A DNA stretch of 64,000 bases from Ornithinibacillus bavariensis (GTDB lineage: Bacteria; Bacillota; Bacilli; Bacillales; Amphibacillaceae): NCBI RefSeq assembly GCF_018333235.1, contig NZ_BORP01000001.1, forward strand, positions 248,001-312,000, in the 5' to 3' direction. A program made the position numbers and the translations under genes. Shown here one piece after another: positions 34,785 to 43,886 of the stretch. The stretch's first letter is position 1. Every line of letters begins with the position of its first letter. The notes beneath the pieces are model-generated. The model ran no database searches, had not been told where the DNA came from, and worked only from the letters and a program-made list of their open reading frames with translations.

Positions 34785-35924
34785 ATGCGTTCAAAAACAA
34801 GGATGGTCCACGGTGGAATTACGCGTGACGAGCAAACTGGTGCTGTCTCTGTTCCTATTTATCAGGTTAGTACTTTTAAGCAAGATGGTATAGGAAAGCT
34901 GAGGGGCTATGAATATTCCCGAACAGGGAATCCAACCCGTACTGCATTAGAATCGGTAATTGCTGAATTGGAGAATGGAACACATGGTTTTGCCTTTAGT
35001 TCCGGTATGTCCGCAATTACGACAATCTTACTGTTATTCAGTGCGGGAGACCATATAATTTTAACAGATGATGTGTACGGTGGATCCTACCGATTAATAA
35101 CAAAGGTATTAAAACGATTTAATTTGGAGTATACATTTGTTGATACAAGTAACATTGAAAATGTGGAGAATGCTGTAAAAGAAAATACGAAAGCAATTCT
35201 TATCGAAACCCCAACCAATCCTTTACTGAAAATAACGGATATAAGGAAAATGGCGGCGATAACATCCAATAACGATATGCTGCTCATAGTAGATAATACC
35301 TTTGCTTCACCGTATTGGCAAAACCCGTTAAACTTAGGAGCAGATATCGTACTTCACAGTGCTACAAAATATATTGGCGGACATAGTGATGTGATTGGCG
35401 GTTTAGTATCTGTTAAATCTGAGCCATTAGCTGAGAAAATTCATTTTCTCCAGAACTCAGTAGGAGCTGTATTGGGTCCACAGGATTCTTGGTTATTAAT
35501 GCGTGGAATTAAGACACTAGCTCTGCGAATGGAGGCAATAGAAGCAAGTACAAAGAAGATAGTCGATTTCTTGTTAAAGCATAAAAGGGTTATGAAGGTG
35601 TATTATCCAGGATTGCCTACTCACCCGGGCCATGTATTGGCTAAAAGTCAAACTAGAGGTTTTGGAGGTATGATATCATTCGATGTCGGGGATGGAAACT
35701 ATGCCGAAGAGATCCTTAAGCGAGTTAACTATTTTACACTGGCAGAAAGCCTAGGTGCAGTAGAAAGTCTAATCTCCTTACCTGCAAAAATGACTCATGC
35801 ATCTATACCGTCCAAAAGAAGGCTAGAACTTGGTATTTCTGATGGGTTAATACGATTGTCGGTTGGGATTGAGGATGTAGAAGACCTCATTGAAGATTTG
35901 GCACAGGCTTTAGGGGATGCTTAA
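34785..35924 (+). CDS. mccB: Cystathionine gamma-lyase / homocysteine gamma-lyase
   Basis: A 379-aa Cys/Met-metabolism PLP enzyme, identical in length to B. subtilis MccB. It releases cysteine from cystathionine. Features: YEYSRTGNPTRTALE (43-57), FSSGMSAI, the aspartate VDNTFASPYWQNP, and the PLP lysine K195 in LHSATKYIGGHSD. The ATG directly follows the mccA stop, preceded by GGGGAGA. With LuxS and MccA it completes a route from S-ribosylhomocysteine through homocysteine to cysteine. No mtnN gene is present in this operon. Confidence 0.92.
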   Translation: MRSKTRMVHGGITRDEQTGAVSVPIYQVSTFKQDGIGKLRGYEYSRTGNPTRTALESVIAELENGTHGFAFSSGMSAITTILLLFSAGDHIILTDDVYGGSYRLITKVLKRFNLEYTFVDTSNIENVENAVKENTKAILIETPTNPLLKITDIRKMAAITSNNDMLLIVDNTFASPYWQNPLNLGADIVLHSATKYIGGHSDVIGGLVSVKSEPLAEKIHFLQNSVGAVLGPQDSWLLMRGIKTLALRMEAIEASTKKIVDFLLKHKRVMKVYYPGLPTHPGHVLAKSQTRGFGGMISFDVGDGNYAEEILKRVNYFTLAESLGAVESLISLPAKMTHASIPSKRRLELGISDGLIRLSVGIEDVEDLIEDLAQALGDA

Positions 35925-35931
35925 ATGACAG

Positions 35932-35952
35932 GCAGCTTTTAGCTGCTTTTTT
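35932..35952 (+). terminator. Terminator of the yrrT-luxS-mccAB operon
   Basis: Arms GCAGCT (35932-35937) and AGCTGC (35941-35946) with a three-T loop, then six T. Confidence 0.75.
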
Positions 35953-36036
35953 ATTTTTCAGGAAACACAGTATAGTTACTTTTAACCCAAATATGCTAAA
36001 ATGAACACAATATTAAAATGGAAGGAATGGCAAAAA

Positions 36037-37407
36037 ATGAGTGAAAGAGCATTGAAGTATCTGTCTGACAATCGAGAAAGATTATTAGAAAGGTTACAAG
36101 AATTCTTGTCAATACCTAGTGTTAGTACAGATAGTATACATAAAAATGATGTCCAAAGAGCAGCAACGTATCTACAAACTTACTTAACAGAGATTGGTTT
36201 TCAACAAGTTCAACAAATTGAAACAAATAAACATCCAATTGTATATGCGGAATATATGGAAGCGGGTCCTGATTCTCCTACTGTACTATTATATGGGCAT
36301 TATGATGTTCAACCGGTCGATCCGATCGAATTATGGGATAGTGATCCGTTTAAGCCAGAGATAAGAGAAGGTAGATTGTATGCACGCGGTTCAAGTGATG
36401 ATAAGGGGCAAGTGTTCATGCATCTAGCTGTATTTGAAGCATTAATGAAAACGGAAGGAAAGCTCCCATTAAATGTGAAGATCTGTCTTGAAGGGGAAGA
36501 GGAAATTGGTAGTGAAAACCTATATACCATGCTCCAAGTGAAAAAAGAGCTATTTCAGGCAGATTTTGCTGTGATATCAGACTCAGGTATGGTAGCGAAA
36601 AATCAACCAACCATACTTTATGGATTAAAGGGATTTACAGGTATTGAAATTACAGTTACGGGACCAGATCATGACTTGCATTCTGGTATGTATGGTGGGG
36701 CAGTACGTAACCCCATTATGGCCTTATCCCATATTCTCGCTTCAATGAAAAATGACGATGAAGTTGTAACAGTCGAAGGTTTCTATGATGGTGTAGAAGC
36801 TTTGACTAGTGAGGAGAAGGAATTAATTAAACAAGTTCCAAGTGAGGATTTTGTCAAGGCAACTGGTATTACAGAGACTGTTTCGGAAAAAGGGTATACA
36901 GCAAAAGAACATACGATGGCTAGACCTACATTTGAAGTGAATGGGATATTTGGTGGGTATCAGGGAGAAGGTACGAAGACGATTATTCCAACGTCGGCAA
37001 CTGCGAAGATTACGTGCAGACTAGTGCCAGGTCAAGCCCCAGAAACGATTCAACGTTTATTAGAAGCCCATATTAAAAAGGTTGCTCCAAAGGGTGTTAC
37101 TGTAGAAGTGAAAAAAGAAAAGCTCTCTGCTAAAGCCTACAAGGTTGAGCCGAATCATCCATTAATCCAAAAAGCGGCAACGAGTTATACAAAAGCATTC
37201 GATAAAGAGGCGGTCTATGTTAGAATGGGTGGATCTATTCCAGTTGTGGAATGGATTGATCATCTTTATACTATTCCAATTGTCTTATTAGGATTCGGTA
37301 CACCTGAGGATCGACTACACTCACCAAATGAAAGCTTTCCATTAGATAGTTTTGATAAGGGGATGGAGACATTAGTTTATTATTGGCATGAGATAACAAA
37401 CGGTTAG
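36037..37407 (+). CDS. M20-family metallopeptidase (dipeptidase)
   Basis: A 456-aa dinuclear zinc hydrolase. Metal and catalytic residues are visible: H88 in LLYGHYDVQPVDP, the bridging aspartate in ARGSSDDKGQ (about 117-125), and the glutamate pair in LEGEEEIGSENL (151-162); HSGMYGG marks the dimerisation domain. The family ('dipeptidase', related to CNDP) hydrolyses dipeptides in the cytosol. I chose ATG at 36037 (MSERALKYLSDNRERLL), with GGAAGG ahead of it; an in-frame ATG 36 bases earlier lacks a site. It is monocistronic or weakly linked to the next gene. Confidence 0.88.
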   Translation: MSERALKYLSDNRERLLERLQEFLSIPSVSTDSIHKNDVQRAATYLQTYLTEIGFQQVQQIETNKHPIVYAEYMEAGPDSPTVLLYGHYDVQPVDPIELWDSDPFKPEIREGRLYARGSSDDKGQVFMHLAVFEALMKTEGKLPLNVKICLEGEEEIGSENLYTMLQVKKELFQADFAVISDSGMVAKNQPTILYGLKGFTGIEITVTGPDHDLHSGMYGGAVRNPIMALSHILASMKNDDEVVTVEGFYDGVEALTSEEKELIKQVPSEDFVKATGITETVSEKGYTAKEHTMARPTFEVNGIFGGYQGEGTKTIIPTSATAKITCRLVPGQAPETIQRLLEAHIKKVAPKGVTVEVKKEKLSAKAYKVEPNHPLIQKAATSYTKAFDKEAVYVRMGGSIPVVEWIDHLYTIPIVLLGFGTPEDRLHSPNESFPLDSFDKGMETLVYYWHEITNG

Positions 37408-37473
37408 ATGTTTTTATTCTAATGCAAAATATTGAGGGACATTGGATACTTAAATGGGGGAAAAGAAAAGAAA

Positions 37474-38451
37474 ATGGAAATGGCTGTTGATCATGTTTAT
37501 CAAAAGGAAATATTAAATAGATTCTTTGAAGCATTCGGGCTGGAACAAAAGTATAAGTTGCTAGGAGACTTTGAGAATTATGTATATGAAGTATATAAAG
37601 GGAACAAACCTTTCATACTTAGGGTAACTCATAGCTCTCACCGATCAATGGAAGAAATTCTTGGGGAAATTGACTGGGTTAATTATTTGTCTCATCATGG
37701 TGCAAACGTTCCTACTGTTTTTCCATCGCAATATAACCAAATAATAGAGGAACAAACCGCTACCGATCAAACAAGTTTTTTTGCCTGCCTTTTTTCCAAG
37801 GTTGAAGGAATAGGGGTACGTTCAACGGATGACCAATTTAATGATACGCTTTTCCAAAGCTGGGGAAGGGAAATAGGCAAAATACATCGTTTGACTGATC
37901 AATATGAATCTAAGCATGGATATCGAAAGCATTGGTTTGAGGATGATTTGTTTGCGTTAGAAAAATATGTACCAACCGAATTAAAGGTTATTCAACGGAA
38001 GAATGAGATTATCAAGCAATTAAATGAATTACCAGAAACAAACTATGGATTAATCCATAATGATGTGCATAATGGAAACTTCTTTTACGATAATCATACT
38101 ATTTATATTTTTGATTTTGATGATGCATGTTATTTTTGGTATGTTTCCGATATTGCAATTCCGCTATACTATGCTTGTTATTCATTATTTAGAAATGAAG
38201 AGGGTTTAGATGAAAAGCGAGTATTTGCCAATCGATTTATTGATAATTTTATGATAGGCTATCAAAAAGAATTTATGCCTCCGGAAAGATGGAAGGAACA
38301 ACTAACATTATTTTTAAAGGTACGTGATATTACACTCTATGCGGCCTTAAATAAAAAGATTGCACCCGAGGATCGAAATCAAGGCTTACAGGAAAGTATG
38401 GAACAAATAAGAAGAAGAATTGAACAAGGAGAGCCTATTGTGGTGTTATAA
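37474..38451 (+). CDS. Aminoglycoside-phosphotransferase-fold kinase
   Basis: A 325-aa APH-family protein. Catalytic loop LIHNDVHNGNFF (HxDxxxxN type) and metal-binding FDFDDACYFWYVSDIAIPLYY are intact. The N-terminal lobe has KLLGDFENYVYEVYKGNKPFILRVTH. Relatives include homoserine-kinase-like and spore-associated kinases; an antibiotic substrate is unlikely and the true one is unknown. The start is uncertain: ATG at 37474 is used although GGGGG lies about 14 bases away. A long hairpin follows. Confidence 0.75.
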   Translation: MEMAVDHVYQKEILNRFFEAFGLEQKYKLLGDFENYVYEVYKGNKPFILRVTHSSHRSMEEILGEIDWVNYLSHHGANVPTVFPSQYNQIIEEQTATDQTSFFACLFSKVEGIGVRSTDDQFNDTLFQSWGREIGKIHRLTDQYESKHGYRKHWFEDDLFALEKYVPTELKVIQRKNEIIKQLNELPETNYGLIHNDVHNGNFFYDNHTIYIFDFDDACYFWYVSDIAIPLYYACYSLFRNEEGLDEKRVFANRFIDNFMIGYQKEFMPPERWKEQLTLFLKVRDITLYAALNKKIAPEDRNQGLQESMEQIRRRIEQGEPIVVL

Positions 38452-38456
38452 AAAGG

Positions 38457-38492
38457 GAGAATAAGGTCTGCAAATATGCAGACCTTATTCTC
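38457..38492 (-). terminator. Terminator of the YjcZ peptide genes
   Basis: Perfect 16-base arms (38457-38472 and 38477-38492) with an AATA loop. Only the minus strand gives a T-rich tail (CCCTTTTTAT), so it mainly ends transcription from the YjcZ genes; it may also stop the convergent kinase transcript. Confidence 0.75.
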
Positions 38493-38496
38493 TATA

Positions 38497-38598
38497 CTAG
38501 CAATAGTACCCCCTACCATATCCACCTGCTCCAACAATAATTAACAGGATAAAGAGGACAACGATAAATGCAAATCCACCGCCATATCCGCGACTCAT
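38497..38598 (-). CDS. YjcZ-type sporulation peptide, 33 aa
   Basis: A short gene with ATG at 38598 and GGAGG nine bases upstream. The peptide begins MSRGYGGGFAFIVVLFILLIIVG and ends GGYGRGYYC: a Gly/Tyr head, one membrane helix with the family core FxxIVVLFILLIIVG, and a Gly/Tyr-rich tail ending in cysteine. YjcZ-like proteins are produced during sporulation in many Bacillaceae; their role is unknown. It is paralogous to the gene at 38643-38771. Confidence 0.85.
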   Translation of the reverse strand: MSRGYGGGFAFIVVLFILLIIVGAGGYGRGYYC

Positions 38599-38642
38599 TA
38601 ATAAGTCACCTCCATATTACTAAATTCATATATTTATGATGA

Positions 38643-38771
38643 CTAGTAGTACCAGCCATCACCATATCCATAGCCTCGATGATAACCACTCGCTCCAACG
38701 ATAATTAGTAGAATAAATAACACTACTAGTAAAGCAAAACCAGAGCCGTAGCCACCTACTACATTACTCAT
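38643..38771 (-). CDS. YjcZ-type sporulation peptide, 42 aa
   Basis: ATG at 38771 with a GGAGG site upstream. The peptide starts MSNVVGGYGSGFALLVVLFI and continues LLIIVGASGYHRGYGYGDGWYY. It has the same helix core as the neighbouring 33-aa peptide but a longer Gly/Tyr/His tail. The two genes are 44 bases apart in tandem, evidently a duplication, probably one transcript ending at the hairpin at 38457-38492. Upstream, CATACATTA (minus strand) resembles a mother-cell sigma-E/K -10 element, without a clear -35. Confidence 0.85.
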   Translation of the reverse strand: MSNVVGGYGSGFALLVVLFILLIIVGASGYHRGYGYGDGWYY

Positions 38772-38987
38772 ATCTTTCCACCTCCTCAATTATAATGTAT
38801 GATATTTCCCCAGATATGACAGGGCGAATGTACAGAAAACTAGGCTAAAGTGGTTTATAATGTATTAGCTTTAACATACTATACAACTGGTTGATTTAAT
38901 GTAAGTGATCCTAAATTGTGATACACTTATTTAATGGAAACTAAATTAGTTAACGGCGTATGCTGAATAAATAGAAAGGGCGATTAC

Positions 38988-39740
38988 ATGATAAACAGAA
39001 AAAGCAAACGTGAGATTGAACAAATGCAGAAAGCTGCAGATTTGCTAGTGGAGGTACACAAGGAAATCGCTAAGATGATTAGACCAGGTATTTCAACATT
39101 GGAAATTGATGCTTTTGTTGATAAGTTTTTAGAAGAGCACGGAGCTATACCAGAGCAGAAGGGATATAATGGTTTTCCTTTTGCAACCTGTGCATCAATA
39201 AATGATGAAATTTGTCATGGTTTTCCACGTGAAGATTTACTACAGGACGGGGATATCGTGACAATCGATATGGTTGTCAATCTTAATGGAGGATTAGCGG
39301 ATTCTGCATGGACGTACGCAGTTGGAAATGTGGATGAAAAGGGTCTACGTTTGATGGAGGTTACTAAGAGATCACTTTATATTGGAATTGAGCAGGCGAG
39401 AGCGGGAAATCGTATTGGTGACATCGGTCATGCAATTCAAACGTATGCAGAGGGAGAAGGCTTTTCTGTAGTAAGAGATTTCACGGGTCATGGCATTGGT
39501 CCATCAATCCATGAGGACCCACATGTTCCACATTTCGGCCTTCCTAATAAAGGACTTCGCTTAAAGCCGGGAATGGTAATAACCATTGAACCAATGTTAA
39601 ATGAAGGTGATTGGCGAAGTAAGGTAGATAGCAATAATTGGACAGCAAGGACAATTGATGGAGGACGTTCCGCTCAATATGAGCACACAATTGTTATTAC
39701 CGATGGGGATCCGATAATTTTGACAGAACAAGATCGGTAA
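38988..39740 (+). CDS. map: Type I methionine aminopeptidase (MapB-like)
   Basis: A 250-aa metalloprotease that removes N-terminal methionine from new proteins. Metal ligands can be read in DGDIVTIDMVVNLNGGLADSAWTY (two aspartates), GHGIGPSIHEDPHVPH (histidine), TIEPMLNEG (glutamate) and QYEHTIVIT (glutamate). Length equals the second Bacillus enzyme (MapB/YflG, about 249 aa). It stands alone outside the ribosomal-protein cluster where the housekeeping map sits, supporting the paralogue. ATG after AAAGGGCG. A strong terminator follows. Confidence 0.92.
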   Translation: MINRKSKREIEQMQKAADLLVEVHKEIAKMIRPGISTLEIDAFVDKFLEEHGAIPEQKGYNGFPFATCASINDEICHGFPREDLLQDGDIVTIDMVVNLNGGLADSAWTYAVGNVDEKGLRLMEVTKRSLYIGIEQARAGNRIGDIGHAIQTYAEGEGFSVVRDFTGHGIGPSIHEDPHVPHFGLPNKGLRLKPGMVITIEPMLNEGDWRSKVDSNNWTARTIDGGRSAQYEHTIVITDGDPIILTEQDR

Positions 39741-39751
39741 AAAGAAATAAC

Positions 39752-39788
39752 ACACGGGATTCTTTTGTTAAGAATCCCGTGTATTTTT
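39752..39788 (+). terminator. Terminator of the map gene
   Basis: Perfect 13-base arms ACACGGGATTCTT (39752-39764) and AAGAATCCCGTGT (39770-39782), then ATTTTT. Confidence 0.9.
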
Positions 39789-39861
39789 ATAGGCATTTAT
39801 CATTCTTATATCAGAAAAATCAGTTATAATGGTAGAAATTTAACTAAGGGGGGAAGAAAAA

Positions 39862-40590
39862 GTGGAGACAGTAAATGTAAACAAGAAAGAATTTACAACA
39901 CGTGCTATTTTGATTAAACGAGGGATGACAGTTGGCTTTCCTATCATGCTTGGGTATCTTCCGATAGCAGTTACATTTGGAGTTTTAGCAAAGCAATCAG
40001 GACTATCGTTATTGGAGTTAACATTAATGAGTGTGCTCGTATTTGCTGGGGCAAGTCAATTTATGGGTGCAAATATGATTGCTTTAGGTGCAGGGGCAGT
40101 AGAAATTATAATTGCAACTTTTGTTTTAAACTTCCGTCACTTTGTAATGAGCTTTTCCTTTATGAATAAGCTTAGGTCTGTTCCTATTAGATGGAAAGTA
40201 CCATTAGCACTAGGGTTAACGGATGAAACCTTCGCAGTTTCTTCTTTACATATTAAGGAGGCTAAAGAGAAAAATGGCCACTGGTTTTATGGTGCCCTTA
40301 CGTTAACGGCATATTTTTCATGGGTATTCGGTTCGCTTCTAGGAGGTTTAGTAGGAGAAATTATACCCGAGACATTAAGTCAAAGTATGGGTATAGCACT
40401 TTATGCGATGTTTATTGGATTATTAATCCCATCCGTAAAAAAAGAGCTTAAAGTTGGATTAATTGCTATCATTGCTATGTTCATAAATGCTATTTGTTTG
40501 CAATTTATGAGTAGCGGCTGGGCGATAGTTTCAGGTACAGTATTAGGCGGATTAAGTGGTGTATTGTTACTGAAGGAGGAACAGGCATGA
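39862..40590 (+). CDS. azlC: AzlC-family branched-chain amino acid exporter subunit
   Basis: A 242-aa membrane protein with about six helices. The AzlC family core is clear: GMTVGFPIMLGYLPIAVTFGVLAKQSGLSLLELTLMSVLVFAGASQFMG (about 20-68), followed by VLNFRHFVMS and LGLTDETFAVS. With AzlD it forms a small two-component exporter for branched-chain amino acids or analogues (family knowledge). The start is GTG after AAGGGGGG. Its stop overlaps the azlD start (ATGA). Confidence 0.9.
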   Translation: METVNVNKKEFTTRAILIKRGMTVGFPIMLGYLPIAVTFGVLAKQSGLSLLELTLMSVLVFAGASQFMGANMIALGAGAVEIIIATFVLNFRHFVMSFSFMNKLRSVPIRWKVPLALGLTDETFAVSSLHIKEAKEKNGHWFYGALTLTAYFSWVFGSLLGGLVGEIIPETLSQSMGIALYAMFIGLLIPSVKKELKVGLIAIIAMFINAICLQFMSSGWAIVSGTVLGGLSGVLLLKEEQA

Positions 40591-40883
40591 TATTCCTTAT
40601 TATTATTGGAATGACTCTTGTGACCATGCTCCCTAGAATTATTCCTGCTTTCATCGTAGATAAATTACAGTTTAAAGATTGGGTTAATCGCTGGTTAAAT
40701 GCGATTCCATATGCTGCCTTAGGGGCATTGATTTTTCCAGGGATTCTTTCTGTCAATCCTGATAAACCTTACATTGGACTTGTAGGTGGATTAGTTGCTA
40801 TTGGATTAGCTTATATCGGATTAAATGTAATTTTTGTAGTAGTAGGAGCAATCCTGTCTGTATTTTTATTAACTACTTTCTGA
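40587..40883 (+). CDS. azlD: AzlD-family transporter subunit
   Basis: A 98-aa membrane protein with three to four helices, partner of AzlC. The family pattern TMLPRIIPAFIVDKLQFKDWVNRWLNAIPYAALGALIFPGI is present. It overlaps azlC by four bases, so the two are translated together. A bidirectional terminator lies directly after the stop. Confidence 0.9.
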   Translation: MIFLIIIGMTLVTMLPRIIPAFIVDKLQFKDWVNRWLNAIPYAALGALIFPGILSVNPDKPYIGLVGGLVAIGLAYIGLNVIFVVVGAILSVFLLTTF

Positions 40884-40932
40884 AAAATGGCCAGTCACAG
40901 TTTAATTCTAAATACTGTGCTGGCCATTTTTC
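40882..40932. terminator. Bidirectional terminator between azlD and the CDF gene
   Basis: Outer 13-base perfect arms (40882-40894 and 40920-40932) plus an inner ACAGT/ACTGT pair. A-rich and T-rich flanks serve both convergent genes. Confidence 0.85.
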
Positions 40933-41800
40933 ATTCAATATAAGGTTCAATATGAATATGAGTATACAAAATCCCATGCTTTTCAACCAATTCTTTTTCA
41001 ATCATAACCGTAATATCATGGCTTTGATGAACATTTAGCTCTGGATTAACCTTAATCGTAACATCAAGGATTGGTTGATTTCCTAACACACGTCCTTTTA
41101 TATCCGCAACTAATTTAACTTCAGGATATTTTGTAATCGTTTGTTTTATCTCCGTTAACCTTTTCTCATCAAAACCATCGGTAAGTGCAAGGGTAGAATC
41201 CTTGAAAATTTCCCAAGCAGTCCTACAGATGACGACTCCCACTACAAGCCCAGCTAATGGATCTAGCCAGCCAATGCCAAATTTAGCTCCAATTATACCA
41301 ATAAATGCACCAATACTAACAAGTGCATCTGAACGATTGTCTTGAGCAGCAGCATATAGGGCACTACTATTTATTTTCTTCGATAGAGCTAAATTATAGC
41401 GGTGGACAATAAACATGATTACAGAAGCACCCAAGGCAGTCCAGGCCGTTACCATATCGGGTGCGGTACTTCCTTTATCTAATATCTTTGTAATGGTAGA
41501 GAATATTACTTGTATGCCGACAGCTGCCATAATAAATGCTGCTAGTAAGGAAGAAATTGTTTCTGCGCGATAATGGCCATATCGATGGTTTTGATCTGGT
41601 GGCTTTTGGGATATTCGAAGTCCTATAAGGATAGCAATGGAGGCAATAACATCCGTAGAGTTATTTAATCCATCGGCCCATAATGCTTCTGAATTCCCTA
41701 TATAGGCAATAATTAATTTTGTTCCGGAAAGAAATAGGTAAGCAAAGATACTAATCCATGCACCTTTTTCACCTTCTCTTAAATCTGGTGTACGATTCAT
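40931..41800 (-). CDS. Cation diffusion facilitator (MneP/MneS-like metal efflux)
   Basis: A 289-aa CDF transporter: six helices, then a cytosolic ferredoxin-like domain (about 205-289, KVNPELNVHQSHDITVMIEKELV). Metal-site motifs are ADGLNNSTD in helix 2 and DNRSD in helix 5. A DxxxD in helix 5 is found in manganese-exporting members such as Bacillus MneP/MneS, so Mn(II) is a reasonable guess. I chose ATG at 41800, seven bases after GGAGG; an in-frame ATG at 41836 is less well placed. Confidence 0.85.
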   Translation of the reverse strand: MNRTPDLREGEKGAWISIFAYLFLSGTKLIIAYIGNSEALWADGLNNSTDVIASIAILIGLRISQKPPDQNHRYGHYRAETISSLLAAFIMAAVGIQVIFSTITKILDKGSTAPDMVTAWTALGASVIMFIVHRYNLALSKKINSSALYAAAQDNRSDALVSIGAFIGIIGAKFGIGWLDPLAGLVVGVVICRTAWEIFKDSTLALTDGFDEKRLTEIKQTITKYPEVKLVADIKGRVLGNQPILDVTIKVNPELNVHQSHDITVMIEKELVEKHGILYTHIHIEPYIE

Positions 41801-41968
41801 GATAATGCCTCCAGCTAATTTCATTAACTTTATCACTATATCAGATAGGAAATGGGTGGGTCTAGAGAAACTAATAAGCGTTTGTCAATATCAATTGGTA
41901 TGTTTTAAGTTTGTTTCCTTCGTACAAGAAATAGAACTAAGTTTTAATGGTTTTTTTATTAAATCCCA

Positions 41969-41997
41969 TTGCAATTATTCTAAAAATTTAGGATAAT
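41969..41997 (+). promoter_or_regulatory. Sigma-A promoter of the IDEAL-like gene
   Basis: TTGCAA (41969-41974), 17-base spacer, GATAAT (41992-41997), 30 bases before the start codon. Confidence 0.6.
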
Positions 41998-42027
41998 AAA
42001 CATAAAGGAGCAGGAGGGGCGTACTTC

Positions 42028-42261
42028 ATGAAAAAGGAAAGGGTAGTTTACCACTTTTATCCGTACGAAGGAAATGTCCTTAACGCTAAAAGAGAGATAT
42101 CCTTTGAAATTAAATTATCTTCACGGATGATTTTAGATGAAATCTGTTTTAATTGGAATAAGAAAATGCTTGAGGAAAAAATTAATTCTTCGATTCAAAA
42201 GGGTAATAAAGAAGATTTTGAGAAAGTTCGAGAAAGATATTTACAATATATTTGGGAATAA
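42028..42261 (+). CDS. Small protein, possible IDEAL domain
   Basis: A 77-aa cytosolic protein with a strong AGGAGGGG site eight bases before ATG. The C-terminal half (ILDEICFNWNKKMLEEKINSSIQKGNKEDFEKVRERYLQYI) looks like the ~40-residue IDEAL helical motif found in YpiB and relatives. The N-terminal third, VVYHFYPYEGNVLNAKREISFEIKLSS, is not familiar. No function can be assigned. It is expressed from its own promoter and ends at its own terminator. Confidence 0.6.
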   Translation: MKKERVVYHFYPYEGNVLNAKREISFEIKLSSRMILDEICFNWNKKMLEEKINSSIQKGNKEDFEKVRERYLQYIWE

Positions 42262-42281
42262 AATCGGAAAAGTAATAGACC

Positions 42282-42317
42282 AGCCTTGCCCACACTGAGT
42301 ATGGTAAGGCTATTTTT
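42282..42317 (+). terminator. Terminator of the IDEAL-like gene
   Basis: Arms AGCCTTGCC (42282-42290) and GGTAAGGCT (42303-42311, one G-U), then ATTTTT. Confidence 0.8.
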
Positions 42318-42356
42318 ATGGAAGAAATTGAATAAAAAATAAGTTGGGGGGAGCTT

Positions 42357-43817
42357 ATGAAATTAGATGTTACTATTTCGCAAAAACAAAATAAGCTATT
42401 ACTATACATACTATTATTCTCATTGTTTCTCGGATTAGGTGCTGAATTCATTGTCGGTGCACCAGCAATAAATATGATAGCGATATCAATTGGTGGTGGC
42501 ATTGGAATCTTGTTAATTGCCATTTTTAATGTTAAGAGGATATATAGTTTTGCAGTGCCTTATATTGCTATTTTTTGTTTAGCTGGAGTATCACTAATTG
42601 TAATGCTAGGTTCTAGTTATGTGACGAATATATTATTTACCTTCTTTTTATTAGCGGTCGCCGCTATATCCTTATCCCGTGCTGTACTAACGACTGGTGG
42701 TATCCTAGGAATCGGTTTATTAGTCTTGTTTATTATATTCAACGGACAGGCAGTGGGATTTGATACCCGATCTATAGCAATTACAATGGTTTTTTTTACT
42801 CTAGTTTTTATTGTTTTATATATACAAATTAAAGTATCACGTGGTTTTCTGTTAACTCTATTTCAAGCAATGGGTGAAATAGAAGAGAAGTCCAAAGAAG
42901 AGGCTAATCGTACTCTACTAATTCAAAGTGGTGCAGAAAAGGTTCGGAAGCAGATGGAAGTTATTGAAGGGGATAGTAGTCTTAACCAGGAGCAAATGAA
43001 AGAAATGCTTACTAGCTTTCGAGAAATTTCAAAAGCAAGTCAAGCCCAGTCTGAAACTGCTTTTGGTATAACTGAAACGGTTAATTCAACCCACAGATTA
43101 CTGGAAAAAATGATTGTATCTTTTTCCCGTAGTATGGCCGATGGTGAGGAGCTTGTTAATTTATCAAATAAAGGCAAAATCTCTATGGGAAATTTATATG
43201 AAACGATAAATGACTTTCACGTTTCCTTTGATGGTTTAACAAATAATATGGAGGTACTTGTTAATCGAATAGATGTAAATAATGCAAATGCAGAGAAGAT
43301 ACAAGATATTGCTGAGCAAACTAATTTGCTTGCCTTGAACGCAAGTATCGAGGCTGCACGTGCGGGCGAATTTGGAAAGGGATTCTCTGTTGTAGCATCG
43401 GAAATCCGTAAGCTTGCAGAGGTTTCCCAGAACACAGCAAAACAAATTCGTGAAGACCTACAGATGATTGATAAAGATGCAAGGTATACACAAATAGAAT
43501 TGAATAACAACAAGCAAAAATTAGTGGCCAGTACAGAAGTTACATTAATGGCTAAGCAGAACTTTGAAACCATTACAGAACAATTAAATAACTTTATTCA
43601 TTATTTGCAATACCTAAACAAACAGGCAGAGGAGATAAAAGGATCCTCCCTGTCTATTGAACAATCCGTGGATAATCTTGCATCAATTATCGAAGTAACT
43701 ACTGCAACAATCGAAGAGCTTGAAGCAATCGTAGATGAACAAGTCAATCGTATGGTTAATTTAGCAGGAGTGATTGAGGAAACAAATGAAGTAGCTGCAT
43801 CTTTAGAAAAAATGTAA
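42357..43817 (+). CDS. Methyl-accepting chemotaxis protein with polytopic membrane sensor
   Basis: A 486-aa receptor. About six closely spaced helices (17-160) replace the usual periplasmic ligand domain, so sensing is probably within the membrane. The cytosolic part (about 170-486) is a long coiled-coil with the MCP hairpin tip [36 protein letters not shown] (near 320-355) that contacts CheA/CheW. No HAMP domain is evident. No che or flagellar genes are in the window. ATG after GGGGGGAG. It is probably monocistronic. Confidence 0.9.
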   Translation: MKLDVTISQKQNKLLLYILLFSLFLGLGAEFIVGAPAINMIAISIGGGIGILLIAIFNVKRIYSFAVPYIAIFCLAGVSLIVMLGSSYVTNILFTFFLLAVAAISLSRAVLTTGGILGIGLLVLFIIFNGQAVGFDTRSIAITMVFFTLVFIVLYIQIKVSRGFLLTLFQAMGEIEEKSKEEANRTLLIQSGAEKVRKQMEVIEGDSSLNQEQMKEMLTSFREISKASQAQSETAFGITETVNSTHRLLEKMIVSFSRSMADGEELVNLSNKGKISMGNLYETINDFHVSFDGLTNNMEVLVNRIDVNNANAEKIQDIAEQTNLLALNASIEAARAGEFGKGFSVVASEIRKLAEVSQNTAKQIREDLQMIDKDARYTQIELNNNKQKLVASTEVTLMAKQNFETITEQLNNFIHYLQYLNKQAEEIKGSSLSIEQSVDNLASIIEVTTATIEELEAIVDEQVNRMVNLAGVIEETNEVAASLEKM

Positions 43818-43886
43818 TATTTACCGTAAATTTACAATTGGAGTACATTGATCAGCTATTCTTATGTTGAGGGGAGTGTTTATTAG

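Noticed and set aside
43217-43573. Antisense frame within the chemoreceptor gene
   Set aside because: The sense strand encodes an unmistakable MCP signalling domain; the antisense product has no features or start signals.
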